A DNA stretch of 64,000 nucleotides, taken from the NCBI GenBank assembly GCA_965247225.1, contig CBDFGT010000027.1, forward strand, positions 245,245 through 309,244. The letters are read 5' to 3'. Below the pieces are notes generated by a model. It saw only the letters and a program-made list of their open reading frames with translations, made no database searches and was not told the DNA's origin. This document shows, piece after piece, positions 35,644-43,932 of this stretch; within the stretch, counting starts at the first letter, position 1, and each line of letters opens with the position of its first letter. The position numbers and the translations under genes were made by a program. This DNA comes from CBDFGT01 sp965247225 (lineage in GTDB: Bacteria > Pseudomonadota > Alphaproteobacteria > Rhizobiales > Rhizobiaceae).

Positions 35644-36150
35644 ATGCTGAGACACCACCCCGAGAAAAAGCCCGAAAGACTGCAAGGCGCGGCACCGCCG
35701 GACAGTATCGGCTCGCTTGGCTGGTTGATGGCCGCCTATCAGGAACAGCTGGCCCTGTGCCAGCAACTGGAAGAAATCGCCGACTCCCTGCCCAACAATA
35801 TCAACCGGCAGCAATGCCTGTTTGCGGCAAAGGCCCTTGGTCCCCTCATTCAGGGCGTGCATCACTATGAGGAAAAGGTGCTGTTTCCCTGGCTTGAAAC
35901 GGTTTTGACCGCAAGGCCGGAACTGGTGGAAACCCTCAATCGCCTGAAGTTCGAGCATTGCGAGGATGAGTGTTTTTCAGAGGAACTGGTCGACACGCTG
36001 ACGCGGCTTGGCGCAAACGACAGGACCGTCAATATTGAAGCCACCGGCTATATGCTGCGTGGCTTTTTTGAAGGGATTCGCAGACATATCGCCTTTGAAA
36101 AAGAGCACCTGCTGGGACAATTGTCCCCGGAATTGCTGATATCACATTGA
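35644..36150 (+). CDS. Hemerythrin-like (HHE) domain protein
   Basis: About 168 residues from the ATG at 35644; a longer frame from 35452 would run over the FNR box and is unlikely. The helical protein has GSLGWLMAAYQEQLALCQQL, QGVHHYEEKVLFPWLE, KFEHCEDECFSEEL and GIRRHIAFEKEHLL. The spaced histidine and glutamate residues fit the di-iron site of hemerythrin-like proteins. It may sense or buffer oxygen or nitric oxide. It is divergent from ccoN under a shared FNR box, which fits that role. Confidence 0.78.
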   Translation: MLRHHPEKKPERLQGAAPPDSIGSLGWLMAAYQEQLALCQQLEEIADSLPNNINRQQCLFAAKALGPLIQGVHHYEEKVLFPWLETVLTARPELVETLNRLKFEHCEDECFSEELVDTLTRLGANDRTVNIEATGYMLRGFFEGIRRHIAFEKEHLLGQLSPELLISH

Positions 36151-36167
36151 CGGAGCGGTCACAGATC

Positions 36168-37094
36168 CTAAAAAATCGACCAGCCGGTGCGTTTGGCAAG
36201 ACTTTCCAGTGCCCGCGTTCCCACGCTCGAATTACCGTTGCGGTTGAGCCCCGGAGACCAAACGGCAATGGAAGCCTTGCCGGGAGCGATGGCCATGATA
36301 CCGCCGCCCACACCGCTTTTTCCCGGCAGCCCCACCCTGAAAGCAAAGTCGCCTGACGCATCATAATGGCCACAGGTCAGCATCAGCGCATTGATTCGCC
36401 TCGCCCGCTCAGCGCTGACCACCGTATGGCCGGACCCAGGCAGCTCCCCTGCATTGGCCAGATACTGCCCGGCCCTGGCCAGTTGCTGTGTGGTCATGGC
36501 AATTGCGCACTGGTGAAAATACACGCCGAGCGTCTTTTCCACAGGGTTCTGCAGATTGTCAAAGCTGCGCATGTAATTGGCAAGGGCCGCATTGCGAAAA
36601 CCGGTATCCTGTTCGGATCTCGCCACTTCGGCATCCATGCCGATAGAGCCGTCGTCGCAGACATGGCGGACGAACTGCAGGATTTCCCCGAGAGTCTCGC
36701 GGGGCTGATGACCGGCCAGCAGCACGTCGGCAACCACAATGGCACCGGCATTGATAAACGGATTGCGCGGAATGCCTTTTTCCTGTTCCAGCTGGACAAT
36801 GGAATTGAACGGTGTGCCGGAAGGTTCCCGCCCGACCCGCTTCCACAAGCCGGACCCGACACGGCCAAGCGCCAGCGTCAGCGTAAATACCTTGGAGATG
36901 CTTTGAATGGAAAAACTCTCGTCAGCATCACCGGTCTTGTAGATATCCCCGTCAACAGTGGCGATCACCATGCCAAATTTGCGAGGATCAACCTTGCCCA
37001 GCGCAGGAATGTAATTGGCAACAGTCCCCTCGCCGATGAAGGGTTTGATATCGGCATAAACATCATTGAGAACGGATGGCAGGTTCATGAGCAC
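36168..37094 (-). CDS. glsA: Glutaminase A
   Basis: 308 residues of the beta-lactamase-like serine glutaminase family. The nucleophile and base are in FSIQSISKVFTLTLAL (S-x-x-K, near residue 62). Other conserved parts are NPFINAGAIV, MDAEVARSEQDTGFRNAALANYM and GLPGKSGVGGGIMAI. It hydrolyses glutamine to glutamate and ammonia. The gene stands alone, convergent with the hemerythrin-like gene. Confidence 0.94.
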   Translation of the reverse strand: MLMNLPSVLNDVYADIKPFIGEGTVANYIPALGKVDPRKFGMVIATVDGDIYKTGDADESFSIQSISKVFTLTLALGRVGSGLWKRVGREPSGTPFNSIVQLEQEKGIPRNPFINAGAIVVADVLLAGHQPRETLGEILQFVRHVCDDGSIGMDAEVARSEQDTGFRNAALANYMRSFDNLQNPVEKTLGVYFHQCAIAMTTQQLARAGQYLANAGELPGSGHTVVSAERARRINALMLTCGHYDASGDFAFRVGLPGKSGVGGGIMAIAPGKASIAVWSPGLNRNGNSSVGTRALESLAKRTGWSIF

Positions 37095-37214
37095 TGTCTC
37101 TCGGTAGGCACGGGCCGATTTCAGCCACGCAGGCGCAGCCTCAACCTTACAGGCTGCAACTGTAGAACCGAACCTTTGTCAAGGGCAACCCGTGAGCGGG
37201 CCTTCAGGAACGAA

Positions 37215-37505
37215 TCAGGCACTTTTGGCCTTTTCAGAAGGATCCGGATGCGGAAAATGCGTCAGTTGATCGCGGATGGCACTGTCCGCCTGACCTGGAC
37301 GCGCCGGCGTCCTGTGCGAATCGTGCACCAGACCGGCCAGAATGTCTGTAAAAGACCGCACCAGGGATTCGTCCCCGGCATTCAGCCGGATGAGATCACA
37401 GATCATGCCCATCTTCCGGTTCAGATCCTTGCCGTTCCGGACTTCCATATCCAGAATCGCCCGTACGAGACGATCAATTTTCCTGTCGAGCTGATCAACG
37501 AGCAA
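37215..37505 (-). CDS. Short helical hypothetical protein
   Basis: 96 residues, starting at a TTG with no clear ribosome site; an internal ATG (MEVRNGKD) could be used instead. The sequence is hydrophilic and predicted helical, with charge-rich stretches such as DQLDRKIDRLVRAILDMEVR. No motif that I know. It lies directly beside the MITE-like repeat and 120 bp upstream of glsA on the same strand, so it may be real or partly a chance frame. Confidence 0.4.
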   Translation of the reverse strand: MLVDQLDRKIDRLVRAILDMEVRNGKDLNRKMGMICDLIRLNAGDESLVRSFTDILAGLVHDSHRTPARPGQADSAIRDQLTHFPHPDPSEKAKSA

Positions 37506-37541
37506 TGTGTCACTGCGAGCGATTGCAGAATTCAGTTCACC

Positions 37542-37907
37542 TAGGGCGTGTCGTCAGTTATAGATTGGAACGTGGTTTGAGGGAAAATGGTTCAGTTTCA
37601 GGAGCGAAATCGCAGGAAGGCTGCGCATGTTCCGTCAAGGCCGCAGGCCGTTGCGAAAGATACATGCGCTTTTCCGGAATCAGGGCCAGCTTGTCATGTC
37701 CTTGCGGACATGGCGGCCCTGTCCCCTTTCAAGATTTTGCGACGCCAAAATGGACCATTTTCACCAAATCCTTCAGACGCGGCGAATTTTGCCGCTGAAT
37801 GCGTTGAAAATGCTCGTGATACATTGGGTATCACTTGCGCTTTTCGCCTGTTCAGCGACAAAATGCGTCTCGCGCCACGACCAATCTGTAACTGACGACA
37901 CGCCCTA
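37542..37907. mobile_element. MITE-like non-autonomous element with 27-bp inverted ends
   Basis: The ends 37542-37568 and 37881-37907 are inverted repeats with one mismatch, starting TAGGGCGTGTCGTCAGTTA. The outermost TA on both sides could be a target duplication, leaving a 362-bp element (37544-37905). Short open frames inside show no transposase motif. The end sequence and TA target would fit an IS5- or IS630-type transposase acting in trans; the family is not certain. The adjoining stretch to 38090 holds no gene. Confidence 0.75.
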
Positions 37908-38090
37908 ACGTCAGTTTCAATGAATTCATCATGATAGACACCATTTCACCTCCGGCTGCAATTCGATATCACGCCGGATATGTGCAGCACCAAACCTGTG
38001 CGAAAGTGACTATTCGTTCAACCTGGGATAAAGCGCCCATGACACTTCAAAAGGGCAAAAGCCGTCCCGTGACGGGATATCTCCCGGCAG

Positions 38091-39020
38091 TCAGAGCTGG
38101 TGCTTGATATTCCAGCGGTCATGATACCAGAGCCACTGACCCGGCTCCTCGCGCACCCAGCGCTCCACGGTATCATTCAGCAATTGTGCCATACCGGCCA
38201 CATCGACATTGCCGGCCCCGGTGCGCGGAATCACCAGCGCAGGCTCGATCTCCAGCCGGAAGCGGTTGTCGGCCAGGCGCACGCAGCGCGCGGGATAGAC
38301 TTCGCAGCCAAATTGCCGGACCAGTTTGGCCACCAGCGGATTGGTATTCACCTCCTGCCCGAAGAACTGTGTTTTCAGTCCCTTGTGAAATTTCTGGTCC
38401 ACCAGGACACCAACCGGCTTGCCCTGTTCGAGCTTCGCCGCCAGCGTGAAGGAGGATCCCGCATGGGATGGCACAAGATTGCCCATCCGCTCGCTGCGGA
38501 ATTCAAACACCTTGTCAGCAATGTGCTGATTGTTGGGTGGACGAAACAGCACTGTGACATCCAGGCCATAGGAGGCAGCCGCTACAGGCAGCAACTCAAA
38601 ATTTCCGGTATGGGCGGTAAAAACAATGAAAGGACGCGGATTGTCCCTCAGATCCAGAAAAATCGGGATACCCGAGACTTCGATCCGGCCCTTGCCGGGC
38701 TTTTCAGGATCAAAGTCAAAGAGCTGATCGAGGAAAACATATTCTGCGGCAAGCCGTCCCATACTGCCCCATGCGTCCAGTGCAATACGGTCAAGCTCCG
38801 CCTGGCTTTTTTCCGGAAATGCATTGTGCAGGTTGGCCATCATCAGCCGATGGCGCATGGTCCTGGGGCCAATCCAGCGCATGGCGCGATCAAGAAAATT
38901 CAGCGCACCGTCAGCAGGAAACAGTTTCAGTGTATTGAGCAGCAGGAACACACCCTGCGCCACCACCCACTGCCACAAAGTCCGGAATGCCAAAACCAGT
39001 CTGATGATCAGCAAACGCAT
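38091..39020 (-). CDS. lpxXL: Lipid A very-long-chain acyltransferase LpxXL
   Basis: About 309 residues from the ATG at 39020, four bases after the adhXL stop; an open frame continues upstream but lies inside adhXL. It belongs to the HtrB/LpxL acyltransferase family. A membrane anchor near residue 15 is followed by the H-X4-E active site in TAHTGNFELL, and by GVLVDQKFHKG and a YPARCVRL segment. It transfers the very long (omega-1)-hydroxy acyl chain from AcpXL to lipid A. Last gene of the acpXL operon. Confidence 0.9.
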   Translation of the reverse strand: MRLLIIRLVLAFRTLWQWVVAQGVFLLLNTLKLFPADGALNFLDRAMRWIGPRTMRHRLMMANLHNAFPEKSQAELDRIALDAWGSMGRLAAEYVFLDQLFDFDPEKPGKGRIEVSGIPIFLDLRDNPRPFIVFTAHTGNFELLPVAAASYGLDVTVLFRPPNNQHIADKVFEFRSERMGNLVPSHAGSSFTLAAKLEQGKPVGVLVDQKFHKGLKTQFFGQEVNTNPLVAKLVRQFGCEVYPARCVRLADNRFRLEIEPALVIPRTGAGNVDVAGMAQLLNDTVERWVREEPGQWLWYHDRWNIKHQL

Positions 39021-39024
39021 GCGG

Positions 39025-40059
39025 TCAGTCCATCCGCAGCACAATCTTGCCGAAGACCTGTCGCCCTTCCATGCGCTCCAGAGCCCGGTCGATATCTTCA
39101 AACCGCACTTCCGTATCAATCACCGGATGAACAATACCCCGCGCCATTTTCTGCATGGCATCCGCCATGTTTTCCATGCGGCAGCCAAAGGAGCCGATCA
39201 GCCGCAATTGCTGCTGGAACAGCATCATCAGGTTCATGTCCGTTGAAACACCGGATGTGGACCCGCATGTCACCAGACGCCCGCCACGCTTCAAACAGAG
39301 CATGGAACCCGCCCAGGTATCCTTGCCAACATGTTCAAACACCACGTCCACGCCTTTTTTCCTGGTGAGCTTGCGCACAACGCCTTCAAAACGATCCGTG
39401 CGGTAATTGATCACATGATCTGCACCCAGCGCTTTGGCAGGCTCAATCTTGTCATCCGAGCCAACGGTGGTGATCACTGTACAGCCGATTTTCCTGGCAA
39501 GCTGGATGGCCGCCGTACCAATGCCCGAACCACCGGCATGCACAAGAATGGTCTCACCCGGTTCAAGCCTGGCATTGTCAAACAGCATGTGTTCCACGGT
39601 GCCGAATGTCACCGGCGCAAGCGCTGCGGCCACGGCATCCACACCCGGAGGTGCAGGCACCAGCAGACGGGCAGGCAGATTGACCTTTTCCTGTGCAAAG
39701 CCGTCCAGATGAAACCCGTGTACGCCACTCACATGTTCGCAAAGATTGTCCCGGCCTTCACGGCAGGGCTTGCACAGGCCACAGGTACGCGCACCGTAAA
39801 TGGCAACCAGCTGACCCGGCAGCACATTGGCAACACCCGGCCCGATGCTCTCCACCACACCCGAGGCTTCGGCACCGATCACCAGCGGCATCTTGCGTTT
39901 GGCAAAGGCCATGCCGCGCCAGCCCCAGACATCAATATGATTGAGAGCAACAGCCTTGACCCGAAGCGTAACCTCTCCGTATCCGGGAGCGCCGGGCTCC
40001 GGCAGGTCGGTCACTTCAAGTTTGCGGTCTTCAATCAGTTGCAATGCGCGCATGGACAT
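39025..40059 (-). CDS. Zinc-type alcohol dehydrogenase of the acpXL locus
   Basis: 344 residues of the medium-chain dehydrogenase/reductase family. The structural zinc cysteines are in CGLCKPCREGRDNLCEH, the nucleotide site is VHAGGSGIGTAAIQLA, and VEHMLF and VVFEHVGKDTW are also present. In rhizobia the equivalent gene (adh2XL) lies in the lipid A acyl cluster; its exact step in making the long hydroxy acyl chain is unresolved. It is located between fabF1XL and lpxXL. Confidence 0.87.
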   Translation of the reverse strand: MSMRALQLIEDRKLEVTDLPEPGAPGYGEVTLRVKAVALNHIDVWGWRGMAFAKRKMPLVIGAEASGVVESIGPGVANVLPGQLVAIYGARTCGLCKPCREGRDNLCEHVSGVHGFHLDGFAQEKVNLPARLLVPAPPGVDAVAAALAPVTFGTVEHMLFDNARLEPGETILVHAGGSGIGTAAIQLARKIGCTVITTVGSDDKIEPAKALGADHVINYRTDRFEGVVRKLTRKKGVDVVFEHVGKDTWAGSMLCLKRGGRLVTCGSTSGVSTDMNLMMLFQQQLRLIGSFGCRMENMADAMQKMARGIVHPVIDTEVRFEDIDRALERMEGRQVFGKIVLRMD

Positions 40060-40102
40060 TCCCTTTGGCTCAGGGCCAATTCATCAAACAATCGTAATGC
40101 GA

Positions 40103-41401
40103 TTAAACCGGTTCCGCCGCCAGCACAAGGCTTGCATTCTGCCCGCCGAACCCGAAGGAGTTGGACATGATGGCCGAAACCTGGCAGTCGCGCTTCACAT
40201 TCGGAACGACATCCAGGATCATCGCCGGATCCGGGTTCTGGTAATTGATCGTCGGCGGCAGGGTTCCGGTGAGAATCGTCTGCAGCGAGAACACGGCCTC
40301 GACAGCCCCTGCCGCCGTCAGCGTGTGCCCGATCATCGACTTGTTCGATGATACAGGAATCGACGGCATCAGCTCGCCAAACACGGCCAGCATGGAATTA
40401 TATTCCATCTTGTCATTTTCCGGTGTCGATGTGCCATGGGCGTTGACATAGCCGATATCGGACGGTGCAAGACCGGCATCCTCAAGGGCCGCCCGCATCG
40501 TGGCAATCGCTGGCCCACCGTCCGGTGACGACCTTGTGCGATGGAAATGGTCGGCTTTCTCGCCGCATCCCTGAATGATACCCAGAACCTTTGCTCCACG
40601 GGCAACAGCTGATTCGAGCGATTCCAGAACCAGCGTTGCAGCCCCTTCCGCAATCACAAAGCCATCGCGATCCCTTGTAAACGGTTTGGAAGCCCGTTCC
40701 GGCGGATCGTTCTGTGTCGACAGTGCGGAAAGCAGCGAAAACCGGATCAGCGCCTCTGCACTGACAGAACCATCGGTCGCAACAGTCAGGGCGCGGTCTG
40801 TGCGCCCCTGGCGGATAGCTTCAACACCCAGCTGGATCGCCGTTGCACCGGATGCACACGCTGTCGACAGGGTGACAGGCAGGCCGCGGGTACCGAACAT
40901 TTCGGCCAGACGCTCGGAGATGGCACCAAACAGCGTCGCTTCATGGAAGTCTGCATCTGGCCGCTCGCGCAGCGCCGTCAGGAAACGCTCATAGGCATCA
41001 CCCGGCTTCCGGCTTGGTCCGGATCTGTCCGCAAGGTCAAAACGGGCCGTCCATTCCGGCTCGATCGGCGGAGCGGCCAGAAACAGGGGACCATTGAAAT
41101 CACCGGAAATTCCGGCCTGCGCCAGCGCCTCGGCCGTAGTTTCCCGCGCGAATGCAAACGAGCGCTCCACAGCATTGGGTACAGGAATAGCGATAAAATC
41201 CACTGTCCCGCAAATTTTGGTGGAAAGGCTTTCCGTCGGAAACCGGTTGATCCGGTGAATACCGGAAACGCCGCCCGTCAGGGCCTTCCAGTTATCTTTG
41301 AGGCCCTGCCCCAGCGATGTCAGCACACCCATGCCGGTTACAGCGACAACAGGACGTCCCAAATGATCACGGAATGCGGATGTCATGGCCCATTTCCTCA
41401 C
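40103..41401 (-). CDS. fabF1XL: 3-ketoacyl-ACP synthase FabF1XL of the lipid A VLCFA locus
   Basis: 432 residues with the complete condensing-enzyme triad: the cysteine in LSTACASGATAIQLGVEAI (near residue 178), the histidine in VNAHGTSTPENDK and the second histidine in NKSMIGHTLTAAGAVEA. It would elongate acyl chains on AcpXL. It overlaps its partner fabF2XL by four bases, and that partner lacks the active cysteine. Confidence 0.92.
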   Translation of the reverse strand: MRKWAMTSAFRDHLGRPVVAVTGMGVLTSLGQGLKDNWKALTGGVSGIHRINRFPTESLSTKICGTVDFIAIPVPNAVERSFAFARETTAEALAQAGISGDFNGPLFLAAPPIEPEWTARFDLADRSGPSRKPGDAYERFLTALRERPDADFHEATLFGAISERLAEMFGTRGLPVTLSTACASGATAIQLGVEAIRQGRTDRALTVATDGSVSAEALIRFSLLSALSTQNDPPERASKPFTRDRDGFVIAEGAATLVLESLESAVARGAKVLGIIQGCGEKADHFHRTRSSPDGGPAIATMRAALEDAGLAPSDIGYVNAHGTSTPENDKMEYNSMLAVFGELMPSIPVSSNKSMIGHTLTAAGAVEAVFSLQTILTGTLPPTINYQNPDPAMILDVVPNVKRDCQVSAIMSNSFGFGGQNASLVLAAEPV

Positions 41402-42600
41402 TGTTCAGCAACGAGAAGGGCCATGCCCTCCCCGCGTTTGTGACCAATCGTTGTCACAAGTATAGATGATGCGGCCCCCTTGGCCTGCGCCTCATGCGCA
41501 GGATCAAACGCCGGAACCGTCGCACCGCTCCCAAGTGCCAGGGCCGCCAGGCAAAGACCTGCCGGAAACTGCGCCTCGACCGAATGACCGGTCAAACCGC
41601 CATAACCGCGCAGGGCAGATGTGGCAAAACGCTTTTGCGCAAATGCCTTTTCCCGCGCCGTCAGGTCATGCAGGCCGGACGCACCGGACATGACAACGGA
41701 AATATCCGCATCCCCTGCAACGGCATCCGCCAGGGCGTCCAGACGCTTTTCCAGACGCCCCTCATCGCGGTTGCCACGGTCGCCTTCAATCGCACGGATT
41801 GCAGCATAGATCCGCGCATTGCGGCCTTGCGCGTGCGCCCGCGATTCCAGAACCAGAAAAGCCCCTACAGAACCGAGGATGGCACCGCCACCGGGTGCTT
41901 CAGTGCGCGCCCAAAGCGGTGTCCATTGTTCTGTCGTCAACCCGCCAATAGCTTCCAGCAGCAGAAAAATATCAATACGCTCGGAAGAAAACGCACCACC
42001 CACCAGCGTGTGGCTCGATTGTCCGGCCCTGATGCGCTCAAAAGCGGTCGAAACAGCCGAAATTCCGGCCGCCTCTTCTCCCATGAAGGTGCGCGAGGAA
42101 CCTGTCACCTTGTGAACGATGGAAATATTGCCGGCAAGAAGATTGGAAAGCTGCGCCAGAAACAATGTCGGCCGCAACTCCGTGGTCAGCTTCTCGTTCA
42201 AAAGCAATTCCCGGTCATTGCGTTTGAGCGCCTCGTCGACAATCAGGCTGTCAACGGCAATATCGCGTTCGCCGCCACCGGCAGCAACAATCATGTCCAT
42301 GGTCGAACAGGCTTCCGGATTGTCCTTCAGGCCCGCATCATCCAGGGCAAGGCCAGCGGCAAACACACCGAGACGCTGCCAGTTTTCCATCTGCCGCTGG
42401 TCGCCGCGCTTGGCAATCTGCTGGCTCCAGTCAATTTCAGGCAGCGGATGAACGAGATAGGGTGCAAACCTCACGGCGTCCACATGCGCCCGGGGGGTCG
42501 CCGGTCCCGACAGCATGGCCACATGCGGTTCCTTGCCCACACCAAGGCTGGTAACCAGCCCCACACCGGTGATGACGACGTCATTGGCGTTACTGCCCAT
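41398..42600 (-). CDS. fabF2XL: Ketosynthase-like FabF2XL without the active-site cysteine
   Basis: About 400 residues from the ATG at 42600. It has the thiolase fold of condensing enzymes (VVITGVGLVTSLGVGKE at the N-terminus). At the nucleophile position it reads TFMGEEAAGISAVSTAFERI, with no cysteine, and the usual NAHGT histidine loop is replaced by MSGASGLHDLTA. This resembles the KS-beta or chain-length-factor partner of type II polyketide synthases. By inference it pairs with FabF1XL and sets the length of the product. It lies between fabZXL and fabF1XL. Confidence 0.85.
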   Translation of the reverse strand: MGSNANDVVITGVGLVTSLGVGKEPHVAMLSGPATPRAHVDAVRFAPYLVHPLPEIDWSQQIAKRGDQRQMENWQRLGVFAAGLALDDAGLKDNPEACSTMDMIVAAGGGERDIAVDSLIVDEALKRNDRELLLNEKLTTELRPTLFLAQLSNLLAGNISIVHKVTGSSRTFMGEEAAGISAVSTAFERIRAGQSSHTLVGGAFSSERIDIFLLLEAIGGLTTEQWTPLWARTEAPGGGAILGSVGAFLVLESRAHAQGRNARIYAAIRAIEGDRGNRDEGRLEKRLDALADAVAGDADISVVMSGASGLHDLTAREKAFAQKRFATSALRGYGGLTGHSVEAQFPAGLCLAALALGSGATVPAFDPAHEAQAKGAASSILVTTIGHKRGEGMALLVAEQ

Positions 42601-43135
42601 TCTCGATCCTCTTTGCCTCATTCAGTTGCGCCTGCGCGATGGCCTCCATCAGACCAACCTCGCCTGCCCGCTTCCTGACAATATCGGCGAGCGGCACCTG
42701 ATCAAAAGGCAATGTCTTCAGTTTCAATTGTGCATCGCAGACTTTTTTGCCAGCAGACGCAATCTTCGCCCTGGTCACGGCATAGCCGGAACCATCATGC
42801 TCAAGAACCGCCTCGATATCCAGCACCTGCCCGGGCTCCACAAAGGTGCGGATCTTGGCACCGTCCACGGTCATCAAGAACGGCATGGACGCAAAGCCGG
42901 ACAGCGCCAGCAACAGAAAACCGGAAGCCTGCGCCATGGTTTCAACCAGCAGCACGCCGGGTACCAGGGGATATCCGGGAAAATGGCCTTCAAAAACAGG
43001 GCTCTTTTCCGGCACGACCGAACGGGCCCTGAGTGTCTTCGTATCGGGGTCAAATCCCTCAATACGATCAATCATCTGAAAATATTCCAGCAGCATGCAG
43101 GCCCAACTGTTCTGGCTTTTCCCGCCACGGGTCAT
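42590..43135 (-). CDS. fabZXL: 3-hydroxyacyl-ACP dehydratase FabZXL
   Basis: 181 residues by the longest start; internal ATGs at 43096 (MLLEYF) or 43075 (MIDRIE) are also possible and give a length closer to FabZ. The hot-dog motif is present as EGHFPGYPLVPGVLLVETMAQ, with catalytic His and Glu. It dehydrates 3-hydroxyacyl-AcpXL during chain growth. It overlaps the fabF2XL start and lies 35 bp after acpXL. Confidence 0.9.
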   Translation of the reverse strand: MTRGGKSQNSWACMLLEYFQMIDRIEGFDPDTKTLRARSVVPEKSPVFEGHFPGYPLVPGVLLVETMAQASGFLLLALSGFASMPFLMTVDGAKIRTFVEPGQVLDIEAVLEHDGSGYAVTRAKIASAGKKVCDAQLKLKTLPFDQVPLADIVRKRAGEVGLMEAIAQAQLNEAKRIENGQ

Positions 43136-43170
43136 CTGTCCGTCTGTGCAGACAACACTTTCGCCAGAAA

Positions 43171-43449
43171 TCAGGCCTTGGCCGCTCTCAACGCATCAAT
43201 CTTGGCGCAAAGGTTTTTCAAAACGAAATATTCTTCCGTTGTTGCCTTGCCCTCATTGACTTCCTGGGTCCACTGTTCCAGCGGAATCTTGATACCGAAT
43301 TCCTTGTCTATGGCAAAAACGATATCCAGAAAATCCAGGCTGTCGATACCCAGATCATCAATCGTATGGCTTTCCGGCGTGATCTTCTCACGGTCCATTT
43401 CGCTTGTTTCCGCAATAATATCGGCAACCTTGTCAAATGTAGCTGTCAC
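43171..43449 (-). CDS. acpXL: Specialised acyl carrier protein AcpXL
   Basis: 92 residues from a GTG start. The phosphopantetheine site serine is in DDLGIDSLDFLDIVFAID (near residue 37). It is longer than normal AcpP (about 78 residues) and lies first in the lipid A acyl operon, which fits AcpXL. It carries the very-long-chain hydroxy fatty acid used by LpxXL. Confidence 0.93.
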   Translation of the reverse strand: MTATFDKVADIIAETSEMDREKITPESHTIDDLGIDSLDFLDIVFAIDKEFGIKIPLEQWTQEVNEGKATTEEYFVLKNLCAKIDALRAAKA

Positions 43450-43707
43450 GCGCTTTACCTTTTGAATATTGGAGTTATGGCGATCCTATAGAAAAATCTC
43501 CGCCAAAAGCCAATGGCTTGATTGTCAATTGCTGCGATTTGCCGGAAAACTGTTGCCCTGGAGCGGCTGTTGACCTGATGCGTGTCGCGCAAAAGTGTGC
43601 AGCGGTTTTGCGAAAACGACATGCATAAACAAGAAGATAAAGCCTGTCGCATGAATCCGATTCGCCGCGATGGGCTTTAATGGAATCACTCTGCTGGACA
43701 AGGAATT

Positions 43708-43721
43708 TTGACCGGGATCAA
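43708..43721. promoter_or_regulatory. FNR-like box in a gene-free region
   Basis: TTGACCGGGATCAA differs from the TTGAT-N4-ATCAA palindrome at one base. It lies in 43450-43932, where I find no convincing gene. It may control the structured RNA candidate at 43820-43884, hemN (which has its own box) or, on the other strand, acpXL. Confidence 0.6.
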
Positions 43722-43819
43722 GGCCTGCACCAATGGCCATATCGCGATATACGCTCCGGGTAAAGGCCGTCGATAATTCGGAAAATTCATACGGTACAAA
43801 GGGTTGACTGAAACCGGCC

Positions 43820-43884
43820 TTCCACCTGAGGGGGCGGCTTGCCTGTATGCGAAAGCTGCAGGCTGCGCCGCCCTCCGCGTGGAA
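43820..43884. ncRNA. Candidate structured RNA downstream of an FNR-like box
   Basis: A 65-nt stretch folds into one long imperfect stem. TTCCAC pairs with GTGGAA, a GGGCGGC arm pairs with GCCGCCC, and GCCTG pairs with CAGGC around an inner loop. Strand is not settled; the plus strand places the FNR box about 100 bp upstream. No clear T run follows on either strand. The whole 43450-43932 interval has no gene I can support. Confidence 0.35.
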
Positions 43885-43932
43885 AAATCAGGTTGAGCCA
43901 ACAGAGTTCAGCCAATCAGGTCGATAGCCGCT

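Noticed and set aside
37544..37905. A complete insertion sequence with transposase
   Set aside because: At about 360 bp it is too short and the frames have no transposase motif; a non-autonomous element is the better description.
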